Of a DNA stretch of 64,000 nt, positions 1-12,645 are shown piece by piece; position 1 is the first letter of the stretch, and each line of letters begins with the position of its first letter. The translations under genes and the position numbers were made by a program. Below the pieces are notes generated by a model. The model saw nothing but the letters and a program-made list of their open reading frames with translations. It had not been told where the DNA came from and did no database searches. The DNA comes from Patiria pectinifera (Eukaryota > Echinodermata > Asteroidea > Valvatida > Asterinidae). Location of the stretch: NCBI GenBank assembly GCA_029964075.1, contig CM057149.1, forward strand, positions 23,574,197 through 23,638,196. Reading direction: 5' to 3'.

Positions 1-1439
1 TATATATATTTGTAAACTCATTCATTTGGTATTACAATCACAAAGAACAATACGCGGCCGGTCTCTACATAAAGACATTTATGAAAGGCCCCACTGGACA
101 AAAAGGGACATACATTTACATTGTATTAATGTAAAAACAATTATAATTTATGTGGATTATAAATCAATATTCTGCGGACAATACATCAATTTAAAGTTGG
201 CATTATTTCATCCAATCTGTCACTACTTTTTAATGCAAGCATGAATCCGATTTTGTGCACAATGCATTGGATTAAAAGTGTTTATTTCATTCCATTTATG
301 TTTCATGTTTAGATTATTAGTGGCGTATCCATTCCAAGGGGGAGGGCAACATGGCAAAGCTAAACAAAAAAAAGTGTGCTATGGGGGAAGAAGTAAATAT
401 TACTATATGAACATTTTGAGTTACTTTTCCATGTCCTCAATATGATGTGTCACACGGCCTTTGTTAGATGGTACTAGTTACATACCAAGGTAAGTTTCAT
501 TCTTTATTTAACCAGTGCCGAGGCTGTAGTTTTATCAAAAGAATTTTTTTACACTTTTTACGTAATCATGCACACAGAGCAATCTTTACGAATTCTTGTT
601 CTAAAATTTCTGTAACATGTAACTGAAAAGGGACTGCAAAGAGCCTGTAAATTGTTGACTTCATCCAACATCAGGCACACATCAAGAAAGTGGCAGAACT
701 ACAGATGGCTATCCTCATCAACATACAGGTACATAGTTTAAATCATGAAAGTGGTACAGATAGTTCTTGCCATTCTGCATGGAGTACAATTCAAGTATAG
801 TGGCAAGAATGCAGCAGTTTAGTGCAGCAGAAGAAATGCTAATGCTTTAAAAGTCTCACTTCTCAAGAGTTAAAAGCGTGGCTATTACAGAGTCAACTGT
901 ATACAGAGGGATACTTTTCGAAAAGTTTGTTGATGAATTGCAGCTGTGTAAGGGTAGGAAGTGTCGAGGAAAAAGAACCATTTACACAGGATTGCTTGCT
1001 GATCTTTTCCCGATCCTAGTCTTGCAAAGGGCAGGAATGGTCCTTCAGGATATGCATAGCACTGATATTGCAAATTATAGATGTATGGTCCACACGACGG
1101 TTGTGGCAAACAAGGAGACATGTGTGAAGGAAAAAGACTTCACGAAAAGAATTGAAAACATGTCAGTTGTGTGCACAAGATGTGCACAAGACTATTTAAA
1201 ATGAACAAAAAACATTGAGTTATGGCAGTTAATACTGCTCATTGTTAAAACTCAAAAACGTGGTCTGAAGATTCTATTGTATAGCTTTGCAGGGCACGGC
1301 CGCGATGGTGATGGAATTCCACGCAAAAGTGCAGCTTATTCCGCTGTTCTCTCCGACGATTCCCTTCTACCCTCTTCCACAATATGGTTTTAGGACTTTT
1401 TTCCCTATATTTCGGACTTAAAAAAAAAATAGTCAAAAC
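1..1439. other. AT-rich stretch with no recognised gene
   Basis: I see no recognisable gene or RNA here. An open frame of 108 codons at 878-1204 (+) has no motif I can name and is surrounded by stops. The sequence leads directly into a decayed polymerase fragment, so some of it may be older remains of the same element, but I cannot show that. Confidence 0.4.
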
Positions 1440-1993
1440 TACATGCATGAGTGTACAAACTGCAGAATGGTCTGCAACAGGACCTTTGCGGCCTCCAGTG
1501 CAACGAACCCACATGAGACATTAACGTAAAGCGCACATTCCTCGGTGGCCCACATGTATACAATCTGCCAGAGAGACTATTTGACAAGCTGGAAGAGTCT
1601 GGCGAAACACTCAACGAGGATTTGAGGTATTTTTTTATGCCAAGCCACGTATGACTACGAGTGCTATTTTGACCAAGTGACAGATAAAAATGACGGCTAG
1701 CTAGAAAGCGAAGAAAAGGTTCCGGTGCAGTCGCCACGAGCTGCTCAGTGCGAGTGTCGCAAGCAACTTGCCATTCTTTGAATTTGCAAGATGTTTTGTG
1801 TTGGACAGTGACCCATACCGGTATGATCTGGTTGAAAGAATGGTACACTATCTTCAGCAGATTAGTGAGGAGACACAAATATGAGGTTCGAGGATTTTTT
1901 CAACCGTATCCAAGATTAATCAAGCAAGAGGAACAGCTAGCTAGGCAACAGCAGCAGGGTCATACAGCTCCTGCCAAGAAAGAACCAGCCTGA
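1440..1993 (+). pseudogene. Polinton-type DNA polymerase B fragment (copy 0)
   Basis: Short pieces in several frames match the section of Polinton/Maverick-like DNA polymerases that follows the internal zinc finger. A C-x2-C finger remnant lies near 1450. A piece reading FLGGPHVYNLPERLFDKLEE lies near 1535-1600, followed by YECYFDQVTD and DPYRYDLVERMVHYLQQISE near 1660-1875. The last piece ends in a Gln-rich tail, ARQQQQG. Several frameshifts and stops make it non-functional. It lies 5' of an N-terminal polymerase fragment, the wrong order for one gene, so it is probably the remnant of a separate copy. The polymerase assignment rests on remembered family architecture. Confidence 0.6.
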
Positions 1994-2599
1994 GGGTGGA
2001 TATCCCTCAGACAAGTCAAAATATCCCACTTCAAACCTGCCGCCTCTAACAATTTCAAAAATGTATATTAATGAAGAAGAAGAGGTTGAACTGCCCAGCA
2101 ATGCAAGCAAAACCTGTTCATATTCAAGATGTTTACCTCGAGATTAAATGAAAATATAAGGCAGGGCAAAAGCGAGTATAACCAATCTCCAACCGGCCAC
2201 TCGGACATTCCCATCCTTGTCATACCTGACTCCCCTCCCCAACTGTAAGGGAAAAAAGCAGTGTACTGTCAAAAACAAGAACATCTCCAAGCCCGGAGTT
2301 TGTCGGGTGTTTGGAAAAAAATGAAGGTCACAAGACATAAAACAGGTAAATAATTTTCTTCTCTTAAAATATAAGATATACAAATATAAGCATTTGTTAT
2401 TTATTCTCTAATTTTGTGTGCACTTTTTTCACTGCATATATATTCAAAAGAAAAGAGTCTGAATTATCAGTGTTATTATTTTTTCCTTATTATTTACACC
2501 ATCTAAATACGTGAATTCATACATGTAAACTCATGGTTGTCTTTCTTTTGTTTTTCTGTCTTTTCTAATCAGGACCCATCCTACATGTAGGTTGGTGGA
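1994..2599. other. Spacer without recognised features
   Basis: This AT-rich spacer separates two polymerase fragments. Open frames here are short and carry no motif I recognise. Confidence 0.4.
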
Positions 2600-3600
2600 G
2601 GTCAGGCAAACCCCGTCGGTGGGAGAGATCAATCCTTGAATTGTAAATGTACCGGTATGGTGTGTGACAAGTCTTTCGCCCGGAGAGACATCTTGGAGAG
2701 ACACGTTGCTACCAAGCACAGGGCCACTCTTGTCTCATGCTCAAACTCTGGGAAAACGTTTAGTCGGGTGGATTCTTTGAGACGGCACTCAAGATTACAT
2801 CCCGATGTTCCCAGACCCAACAAACTTGCCGCTTATCCCACTGGAAGTACATCGGACGTCCCTCCCCAGCGGCCGAAACCAACTCCACTCCATAATTCTG
2901 CTAAGATACGATGCCCCAAATGTTACAAAATTTTCACATGAAAGGACAACATGAAACTGCACCTAAAAGCCGTCACCAGTAACAGCCCGATCCCTCTGAT
3001 CAACAACAGCATGGTACGTCTCACCATGAACAGCCCAGCGACTCCAACGGACATACCGGCCCCTCCAACGGACAAACGGGCCCCTCCAACTAACAAGCTG
3101 TACCCTGCAATGGACAACGAGCCGGCACGTCTCAACAACAACAGCCCGGTCCAGTACCATGTTCACCCGATCCCATGAATGATGATCTACTCCATTTTTC
3201 AGAGGGATATACAGTCGAGGCAGACGTTAACAACATACAACTACTGTACAGGAGAAGGTGGGGGGTTAAAATCTTCCATCTCGCAATCAAGCTGCGCAAG
3301 ACGTTTACAACTTTAGGAACTCTGATGTCCGATGAAGCCCCATCCCTTCCCGGTGTCCCCTTGGATCATGCCCTTTGTGCCATCTTTCGAAGTATAATCG
3401 CGCCAAGGTAAATATTTCCTTTGGACTTGTGTTGAGAGATGTAGAGACGGGTGAACTTCGACTTTTCCACCCTAGATTCCTAAGCCTCCATCATTTCACT
3501 AAAATGACAAGAAATGTACAGACACGGCCTGTTACTTATTTGCAGACTAAGAGGGGGGCTTCAAGTCCCAACGTTGGATTTTGTCTGGGCAAGTAGGGAG
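2600..3600 (+). pseudogene. Polinton-type DNA polymerase B, N-terminal zinc-finger part (copy 1)
   Basis: The frame 2636-2941 encodes C2H2-like fingers. The first has CDKSFARRDILERH. The second has lost its second cysteine (CSNSGKTF). The third, CPKCYKIFT, is cut by TGA at 2939-2941, after which KDNMKLHLK continues in the same frame. A Pro/Thr/Asn-rich linker follows to 3178. Then, in two further frames, come a helical region (3175-3411) and the piece VNISFGLVLRDVETGELRLF (about 3410-3470), a recurrent N-terminal feature of these polymerases. At least one stop and two frame changes break it. The corresponding downstream part of this copy is at 8260, beyond a large inserted element. Confidence 0.6.
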
Positions 3601-3732
3601 CGCCAAGTCCCTACATGTTTCTGCGATGTTTGTACATGTATTCATAAGTGAGTGAGCGTGACATATTTTCAATCACAACACCAGCAGGAGCACTATAATA
3701 TGGCAATGTGATGAACACAATTAAATAATTAA

Positions 3733-6700
3733 GAGTCATTTCGTGTAAATACTTCATATAAGTGTCCACGCTCAAAAAATCGAATTTTTTTAAACTTTGT
3801 GGGATGAAAGGACTTAGGGAGCAAGTAACCAAAATAGACTTTTCAAACTTTTATTTTGCCCGTTGCCATGGTTACGGGCCATTATGTGTTTTGGCCATTT
3901 TTCGGCAATTTTGAGGCTGCAAAAATTCATTTTTCGCGTTTTTTTCAAAGGTCATCAACCCAAACTGCAAAGTAATGTCACAAAAGTAACTATATCACGA
4001 CAAAGTATCATCCTTACCCTAAGAAGAAAAAAATAAAAACACTTCTGAAAAATCTCTTTTATACTATTTTTAGACCCTATAATATAGCATGTTTTTACAA
4101 CTAACAAAACTGCATTTTTTACCCCATTTTTATCCCTCCAAAATGGCACTTGCCAGGGCACTCAGAATAATTTCCCTCAGGCTATAGTTAGATCAGACAT
4201 TGGTATTTTCATATCTGGTGAGAAAATGTTGGGTTATTGTATAGCCTTTGTGCAGTAGCGCTCCAAAAATGGTAAAATTCACAAAAACCTTAAAAAGTGT
4301 ATTTTCAGTGTTTTCCTTTGTTTTGGGTAATAAACTTGTATAATTGGTATTGTTCATGAATCTAGCACATTTTTACAAACAGAATTAGACTGTATATCAT
4401 TTTTAGACCATTGGATGAATAGTAGGTCGTGTACTTCCCCCCACACCTGGCTAGGCCCCGCCCACTCCCCCTGTACCACCGAATTTTGAACTTGTATGTT
4501 GCATAACGAAGCAAATGTAAATAAATAATATGCAAGTGAACACTTTAGAAATAACATAGAGATCCTTTTCACAGCCTCCCCTTCCCCCACCCCGGGAGCA
4601 TTGCTTGGGGTTGAGGGTGGGGTGTGACCACCTACCAATAACTTGGCATTGTCGGTACAATTATTGTCACATGGGCAAAACTCATGTGTTTGCAAGCTGC
4701 AATGAATAATGGACATATCCATTGTCCTCTGATTGAAGTGCACCATCATTCCAATGATGTCCAGTCCTCCCCTCCCAGTTAGGCCCCGCCCCTTTCCTTG
4801 CCACCAAATTCAGATGTTGATTTCTGCATGTATTTGCCTAAATTAATATTGTAAATAGATATCAATTTGCAAGTGAAGCTTTCATAATCTACACCAACAG
4901 GCGTACCCGTCTCACAGCCCACCCCCTGCCATCCCTCTTCCTACTCCGGTACTCATTATGAGCAACTACCCCTCCCCCTCCCAAAGAATTGTACAGAATA
5001 TGTATTATTGTTAAGGTTACATATTGCCTTGCGGAAAGTCCACATATTTACATACACGATGTAGGTTTGGCTATTTTTTTGTCAACGTGGGAGTGGTTTG
5101 GAATATCTGGAAAGCGCAGGGGGGGGGGTGTAATATGGATACATGTACATGGTACATGTACATAATGCTGAATTTTTTAAAACAAAATTGCATTTATTTT
5201 ATTATTTTCAATTCAGAGAAGTGATATGGCGATTACGAAAGCAAATAACTCATATTTTTATATTAAAATACATGTACTTTAAAACAACTATCACTCTAGT
5301 GAAAACTCAAAATGGCCTCTATTTTGATTGATTGAATTGAACGTGTAAATATGGTCAGATCGAGCACATATAAAGTCGAATATAGTACCGTTGTGGGTGC
5401 TGCTATGCCCTCCAAAATCGTAATTTCGTAATCAGCATGACATTTTGAGTCTCTTCCAAACTGTCATCAGCAGTGAACATGGCCACACTTCTGTGGTGCA
5501 TCCATTGTTACATGGCAAGCAATCTAAATGTATTGGTGCTTATAAATTACAGGGTTTTTTTGGTATACAAGCAGGGAATGTTTTGTTAATGTGTTAATTA
5601 ATAAAAAAAAATCAATTTTCCCACCGAATCACAAGTGCTTACAGATTTTAACCCTTTCTGGTGAGTATGTGGGTTTTTTTGTGAAAGGGAGGGGTACAGC
5701 ACACTGTGATCCCATGTTGATTTGCATATGCTTTGACCGACTTTCCTACAACCGATGTGGCAGAAAAATATTGGTTGACCATTACTCTATAATGTGACAT
5801 TCTTGGTTTTATTGCTGTTACCACTAGAGGTGTTTTTATATATATTTCCAAACTCTTGTCTAGATAACATTTTGGGCATAATTTCTGTATTTTTGTGTAA
5901 ACATTCATCCCAGTCAAGCAATTGTACGCATCCATTGTCACTGCCATAGGGACTTATAATTACTGATTTTATTCCAAAAATGTATGGGTTTTCAACCCGA
6001 ATTGGCAAAACTAAGGTAAATATACACAATTGTGGTGATGTTATTTAATGCTCTGCAATTGATTCACGTAATAACTATCAGAAACGTACATCAAAACAAA
6101 GAAAATGGTACAGATTGAAAGGTGAAAATTACATGCGCTTCTCGCACCAATGGCGGGCACGTTACATACTGAGCATGTATTGTTGTTAATTATATAGCCA
6201 TGAATAGGATAATACTTCCGTGATAGGCTTTGAAAAATGGAAGTATTTTTTACTTTAGTTTATGAGCACCGATGTCTTTACAACGGTTGCCATGGTAATG
6301 ATAAGCACACAACAGAAGTGTATTTGGTGCCACAAAATTTCATGTTGATCAGGTAAATACAAATTTGGAGGACACTTCCACTAAAAAAATACTTCAGACC
6401 CTAACTACATGTATATAGCCAAGTCAAGTCAGAGTGAAATTCAGGCAATAAAATTGATGCTGTGTTCTCTCGGAGCTTTCACTGGAGTGATCTTTGTTTT
6501 AAAGTACATGTATTTCAATATAAACAAATAAGAGTTAGTTGCTCTCTAAATCTTTTCCGTTTTGAAAATAATAAAATAAACGTCATTTTGTTCACCACAC
6601 CTTTTACTGTAATTCCAAAGTAACTTGCAATATAAACAAATGTGAAAAGCGTACATGCGTGTGTCCAGATCACCCTTCCCACCCCCACCCACCCCCGCGA

Positions 6701-8075
6701 CATACACACCCCTTCTCCTCCTCACTTTTCGGATATTTCAAGCTGCCCCGTGTTGTAAAAAAGCCACCTTACATAATTCAGACTTTCCCCAAGGCCATAT
6801 GCATGTATGTAATCTCAACAAAATTGTACTTGTTGACTTGTTGGGGAGTGCGTGGCTCTCTTTTGAGCTTTGGGAGTGGGGGTGGCAGGGGAAGGGGCTA
6901 TCTGTGCGACGGCTGTTGGTGTAGATCGTAAAAGGTTCACTTTCAAATTGATATCTAGTATTTACAATTTAATTTAGGCAAATACATGTAGAAATCTGAA
7001 TTTGGTGGCAAGGAAGGGGCGGGGCCTAGCTGGGAGGGGAGGACTGGACATCATTTGAATAGTGGTGCACTTCAATCAGAGGACAATGGATATGGCCAGT
7101 ATTATTCATTGCGGCTTGCAAACACATGAGTTTTGCCCATGTGACAATGATTGTACCGACAATGCTAAGTTATTGGTGGGTGGTCACACCCCACAATCAA
7201 CCCCAAGCAATGCCCCGGGGTGGGGGAAGGGGAGGCTGTGAAAAGGAACTCTATGTTATTTCTAAAGTGTTCACTTGCATATTATTTATTTACATTTTTT
7301 TCGTTATGCAAAATACACGTTCAAAATTAGGTGGCACGGGGGGAGTGGGAGGGGCCTAGCCAGGTGTGGGGGAAGTACACGACCTACTATTCATCCAATG
7401 GTCTAAAAATGATATACAGTCTAATTCTGTTTGTAAAAATGTGCTAGATTCATGAACAATACCAATTATACAAGTTTATTACCCAAAACAAAGGAAAACA
7501 CTGAAAATACACTTTTTAAGGTTTTTGTGAAATTTACCATTTTTGGAGCGCTACTGCACAAAGGCTATACAATAACCCAAAAATTTCTCATCAGATATGA
7601 AAAGACCAATGTCTGAACTAACCATAGCCGGAGGGAAATTATTCTGAGTGCCCTGGCAAGTGCCATTTTGAAAGGAAAAAAATAGGGTAAAAAATGCAAT
7701 TTTGCTAGTTGTAAAAACATGCTATATTATAGGGCCTAAAAATAATATAAAGGCGATTTTTCAAAGTGTTTTTATTTTTTTCTTCATAGGGTAAGGATGA
7801 TACTTTGTCGTGATATAGTTACTTTTGTGACATTACTTTGCAGTTTGGGTTGATGACCTTTGAAAATAACGCAAAAAATGAATTTTTGCAGCCTCAAAAT
7901 TGCCGAAAAATGGCCAAAACACATAATGGCCCGTAACCATGGCAACGGGCAAAATATCGGATTAAAAAGTCTATTTTGGCTACTTGCTCCCAAAGTCCTT
8001 TCATCCCACAAAGTATAAAAAAATTCGATTTTTTGAGCGTGGACACTTATATGAAGTATTTACACGAAATGACTC
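3733..8075. mobile_element. 4.3-kb foldback (long terminal inverted repeat) element with TTAA target duplication
   Basis: The first bases, GAGTCATTTCGTGTAAATAC, recur as the exact reverse complement at 8056-8075, and TTAA flanks both ends (3729-3732 and 8076-8079). The arms pair with modest divergence over about 1.8 kb (3733 to about 5560, and about 6250 to 8075), including G/C-rich landmarks such as ggccccgcccc near 4783 and its complement near 7020. A related sequence at 10.24-10.47 kb runs through the same point with one TTAA and no insertion. TTAA duplications are typical of piggyBac-type transposition. I find no transposase frame, so it is probably non-autonomous. The terminal bases are not a classic piggyBac CCC end, so the superfamily is open. 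Confidence 0.85.
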
Positions 8076-8259
8076 TTAAAACAATTTTTGTGTTTTATAT
8101 ACATATGTATTGTACATCCTATGAATGTATGCAAATGTTCTTGACAGGAGGTAATGACAATAAGGCTAGTGACGTGCTACACAAAGGTATATCTCCCAAG
8201 ATTGCACGACAAATTATATATATTCTGTAAATATTTGCAATGACTGTTTTGTTTGCACA

Positions 8260-9070
8260 AAAGTGCAAGCACCAGACGAGTCACCGTTGTTGCATTTAAG
8301 GTGAAGGATGAGAGGGTTGAACTAACAACATCAGAAGATTGTTTTCCTCAATAAACTGTTGCTATTGCAAAACTCCAAGAGTCATTTGATGATGAAGAAG
8401 AAAATTTCTCTGACTTGCTTTAATACAAGCAAAGTACCTTTTCAGTGCACACTTACCCCTAACGATGAACAAGACACACTGTCACTTATTACTCTGCAAG
8501 TATAACAAAGTTGAAAACTGCAATCTTCAAGGCTTCCTCTGTACATCACTAACAACCAGGGTGTATTAGGTCTCATCAAGAATCAACACACCGGTGGAGC
8601 TTACAACCATAAGTACTGCTTTTTTCGCTGTCTTGCCCTCCATTGTGGCGCCAGTGAAAACATCTTGAGAGACCGACCCACGCCCTGGTTGAAATTTATG
8701 AACAGCGTACAGGTAAAAGTGCTATGGATGGAGTGACTCTCGATGACATACCCGTACCCACCTACATTGCTTGAAGTGAATGTTCAGGTGTATGGACTAA
8801 CCCCTACAAAAAGTCACCCCCAAAGAAAACAAGAAAAGGAGGAAGACCAGAACCAGAGTGTGTGCAAAGTTAACAAGGCGCTCTAAGCGCCGCTATAAAG
8901 AAACCATGAACATTAATTTATATGAGAGGCATTTTTCTTTCATCAACAACATGGACCGGTACAGTGGTACGTATACCTACTCCAAGTGTCGGAGGGCATT
9001 TCGGAAATCACCTAATTTAGTGAGGCATGTACCAACGTGTGACGTTAACCTCAAGCATCGCTTCTCACGT
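8260..9070 (+). pseudogene. Polinton-type DNA polymerase B, middle part (copy 1)
   Basis: This continues copy 1 after the foldback element. It aligns along its length with 10490-11300. Pieces include VELTTSEDCFPQ (about 8317-8350), a cysteine-containing segment with EIYEQRTGKSAMDGVTLDDI (about 8690-8750), and a C2H2 finger, CRRAFRKSPNLVRHVPTC (about 8986-9040), in the frame 8858-9208. Stops and indels interrupt it more than in copy 2. This zone lies N-terminal to the exonuclease and polymerase domains in related proteins. Confidence 0.6.
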
Positions 9071-9239
9071 GGAAAATTCCAACTCCAAATTCCAAGAGTT
9101 ACGTTTTCTTTTGCATATTGGGCCACCTACAACTTTGAATGCTATTTTCCATATATCGGTACTTACCAGCCTGTACATTTAACTTCCCTAACCCAGACTA
9201 ACTCTTAACTCCACAAGCTCCTAAGCATCAGCGTTGCCA

Positions 9240-9800
9240 GTAATGTTCCAGGTTAGGAGGAGCCAAAGATGTTTTGTATTAAAGCGAGGGAAATTCGGAA
9301 GAATTAGTCAAGAACATGGCGGAGTATTTAAACTTAATTAGTGAAACCTCCTATGCCAATCTCATGGAGCAGTTTGAATCGGATAAATGAGATTATCGGA
9401 CGCCTACATCTGTGAACAGGGGCATCGACTTGTAAAAATATAGGAGTACAAGTCACTACATGTGGAGGCTACCAATCAAGCCGGCAAGAATTTTGTCGAC
9501 TCAAGCAGACTACTTCATCGCCTTGCAGGAAGATGACCCAGCAACAAATAATGGACGTTGTGATAGACGGGTCTTTGTTCTGGTCGAGTACGACATCGTG
9601 GTTCCGGACTGGTTGACAGAATGCTTTGCCGAAATGCCACCAGTCTTCAAAACCACAAACATCAGTGGGGAGGATATTGGCTGGCACATGCAGGAATAAG
9701 CCGAGCGAGAGGGACTGATGACGACACCACGGCGAGCACTGATTGGCAGCATGTCTGGTACGCAGATCCTGCTGGCTAATCCACTCCTCCAATGGTAATA
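9240..9800 (+). pseudogene. Polinton-type DNA polymerase B, later part with internal deletion (copy 1)
   Basis: Sequence 9220-9380 matches 11400-11600 and 12850-13050. It then jumps at about 9395 into sequence matching 14215-14600, so the exonuclease domain and polymerase motif A are deleted. The frame 9460-9699 contains VPDWLTECFAEMPPVFKTTN and EDIGWHMQE, ending in a TAA where copy 3 has a tyrosine codon. The remainder, PRRALIGSM, lies just after. It is clearly a dead, shortened copy. Confidence 0.6.
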
Positions 9801-10239
9801 GTTCCCTTTGCTAATACAATATGTGCATGTGAAAGTACATGCATGTGGTAATGATACACTATGTGTGCTTGTTGCATTTTCACAATTTTTTCTTTGTCGT
9901 TTGGGATCTGCGAAAATCCAGGTACATATGGGGAAAACTCTTGCGTGAAACAATACATGTACTTGGGGTCAAAGGGCACAGTCTCATGTTTTGACCGCCT
10001 GGGCGAGCGTTTCACCACGTCAGAACGTTTTGCTGCATACAGGTCAGGGGTCATGATGTACATTCATATGTCCTGCTACTTGTGTACCCATTTTGCACCT
10101 GTTTATGTTTGCCTCTCACAATTGAGCATAACTTCCATATATTCTGAGGTACTGCTACAACATTTTACTTCACTGTCACATATTATTCGTAACTCAACTG
10201 AACCCTCACCGCCAGCATACGTTTATGCGATTTTTGTAT

Positions 10240-10473
10240 TCATAAAGTGAGTGAGTGTGACATATTTTTTATCACAACACCAGCACAAGCACTTTGATAT
10301 GGCAATGTGATAACACAATGAAATAATTAAAATAATATGTTTTATATTGTACATCCCATGTATGTATGCAAATGTTCTTGACAGGAGGTAATGACAATAA
10401 ATATAGTGACGTGCTTAACACAGCAGTATATCTCCCAACATTGCATTACAAATACATTATTTAAAAAATTCAA
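10240..10473. repeat. Unsplit homologue of the foldback insertion site
   Basis: This segment matches 3640-3732 on its left half and 8076-8250 on its right half, with a single TTAA at the join (around 10326-10331). It is therefore the paralogous empty site for the 4.3-kb element. It leads directly into polymerase copy 2, as the split version leads into copy 1. Confidence 0.8.
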
Positions 10474-12640
10474 ATGTTTTGTTTGCAGAAATGTGCAAGC
10501 ACCAGAAGAGTCTCCGTTGTTTCATTTGAGGTGAAGGATGAAAGTGTTGAACTAACAACATTTGAAGATTGTTTTCCACAATACACTGTTGCTATTGCGA
10601 AACTCCAAGAGGCATTTGACGACAAAGGAAAATGTCTCCAACTTGCTTACAAGCAAAGAACCTTTTCAATGCAGACTTCCACCTAACGATGAACAAGGCA
10701 CACTGTCACTTACTTTGTTAATAGAACAAAATTGACAACTGCAATCTTCAAGGCTTCCTCCGTACATCACCAACAACCAGGGTGTGTTAGGTCTCAAGAA
10801 TCGACACACCGGTGGAGCTTACAGTCATAACTACTGCTTTTTTCGCTGTCTCGCCCTCCATCGCGGCGCCAGTGAAAAACATCTTGAGAGACTGACACGC
10901 GCCCTGGTTACAATTTATGAACAGCGTACGGGTAAAAGTGCTACGGATGGAGTAACTCTCGATGACATACCCGCCTTAGAGACATTGCTGGAAGTAAATG
11001 TTCTGGTGTATGGACTAACCCCTAGAAAAAGTCACCTCCAAAGAAAACAAGAAATGGAGAAAAACCAGAACCAGAGAGCGTGCAAAGTTAGCAAGGCACT
11101 CTCAGCGCCGTTATAAAGAAACCATGACAATTAATGTATATACATGTAGGAGACATTTTTCTTTTATCAACAACATGGACCGGTACAGTGGTACGTATAC
11201 CTGCTCCAAGTGTCGGAGGGCATTTCGGAAATCATCTAATCTAGTGAGGCATGTACCAACGTGTGACGTTAACGTCAAGCATCGTTTCCCAAGTGGAAAA
11301 TTCCAACTCCCAACTTAGATGTGGACAGAAAGGTACGTTTCTTCCTTCCATATTAGGCCACCTAAGACTTTGAATGTTATTTTCCACATACCTACAAGCC
11401 TGTAAAGAAAGCTTCCCTAACCTCCACTAACCACCACAAGCTCTTGAGCGTCAGCATTGCCAGTAACGTGCCAGGTTAAGAGGAGCCAAGATGTTTTGTA
11501 AGCGAGGGAAATTTAGAAGAATCAGTCAAGAACATGGCGGAGTATTTACACTCAATTAGTGAAACCTACGCCAATCTCATGGAGCAGTTTGAATCGGATA
11601 GATGAGATCATCGAACGCAATAACAACGACCAAGCATCAACAAAGATCAAGAAATATAACCTACAAAGGGCTAAGGAGAAACTTGAGGAGCACCTCCAAG
11701 AGTTGCCGGTGTTGGGCTTTACTTCAGGGTGGTATGACCTCAACATCGTAAAGAAATATCTCTACCCCGTATTGGAGGCTTTTGCCCCTACTGAACTTTG
11801 TGATTCGAAGGAAGAGTTTGAATATGACCCTCTCTACACCCAGTATCAAGTTTCTCGACATCACAAACTATTCAGGGTGGTATGACATCAACATCGTAAA
11901 GAAATATCTCTACCCCGCATTGGAGGCTTTTACCACTGTTGAACTTTGTTATTAAGGACGAGTTGGTGTATGGCCCTCTCTACACCCAGTCTCAAGTTTC
12001 TGGACATCACAAACTACATGTATTTAGCTCCAGTGTATAGTTACGCCAAATTCTTGAAGGCGTACGACTCTCCCCAAACCAAAGGCTTTTTCCCATACGA
12101 GTGGTTGGATGATTGGACAAAACTGGATCGTCCGACACTTCCACTCACCAGGCCTTCTACAGCCCACTAAAGGGAACCAACATTACAGTGGTGGACTACG
12201 AGTATTGTCAACGTGTATGGCAGGAGCTCGGCATGCCAACTGTATGTGACTTTCTTGTATGGTATAACCACCTGGATGTGGTTCCATTTGTATAGGCAGT
12301 AAAAAAGATGTTTCTTTTTACAAGGAAAGAAATATGGAAATGCTGAAGTTGGAAATCTCTGTTCCCGGTCTGTACCTCCAATATCTTTTCCGGACAATGC
12401 CAAGAGAGGTCTTTGACGAAGCCAAAAAAGACCTTTACTACACCATCAAGAAAAACATCGTAAGGGTTGTCCATTGTCTTCCATCGGTACCACAAGAAGG
12501 GAAAGACGCTCATCCGTGGCGTGCCAAAACTCTGCCAGAGCATAGTTGGTTTCGATGCCGACACGCTCTACTTGTGGTCCATAATACAGGACATGCCCGT
12601 CGGCACCTTCATCAGAAGAAGAAAGGCAGAGGAAAACTTC
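10474..12640 (+). pseudogene. Polinton-type DNA polymerase B (copy 2)
   Basis: The order of pieces follows the family. VELTTFEDCFPQYTVAIAKL is at about 10545-10605. A cysteine-containing domain, NYCFFRCLALHRG, is in frame 10784-11116. A C2H2 finger, CRRAFRKSSNLVRH, is in 11124-11318. Exonuclease-type GFTSGWYDLN is in 11559-11885, and FFPYEWLDDW near 12090. Motif A, GFDADTLYLW, is at 12548-12577. Frame breaks and the duplication at 11723-12018 disable it. After about 12645 the sequence switches abruptly back to the zinc-finger region, so the catalytic C-terminal part is missing. These polymerases copy linear DNA from a protein primer. I see no integrase, ATPase or capsid frame nearby. Confidence 0.65.
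11723..12018 (+). repeat. 148-bp tandem duplication inside polymerase copy 2
   Basis: The unit starting ttcagggtgg at 11723 is repeated at 11871 with a few differences. It covers the GWYDLN to LYTQ coding segment. It is absent from copy 3 (13.17-13.32 kb has one unit), so it arose in copy 2 alone and shifts the frame (148 is not a multiple of three). Confidence 0.8.
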
Positions 12641-12645
12641 ACGCC

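Noticed and set aside
878-1204. 108-codon open frame as a possible gene
   Set aside because: No recognisable motif and no homologous copy in the window, in a region of decayed elements.
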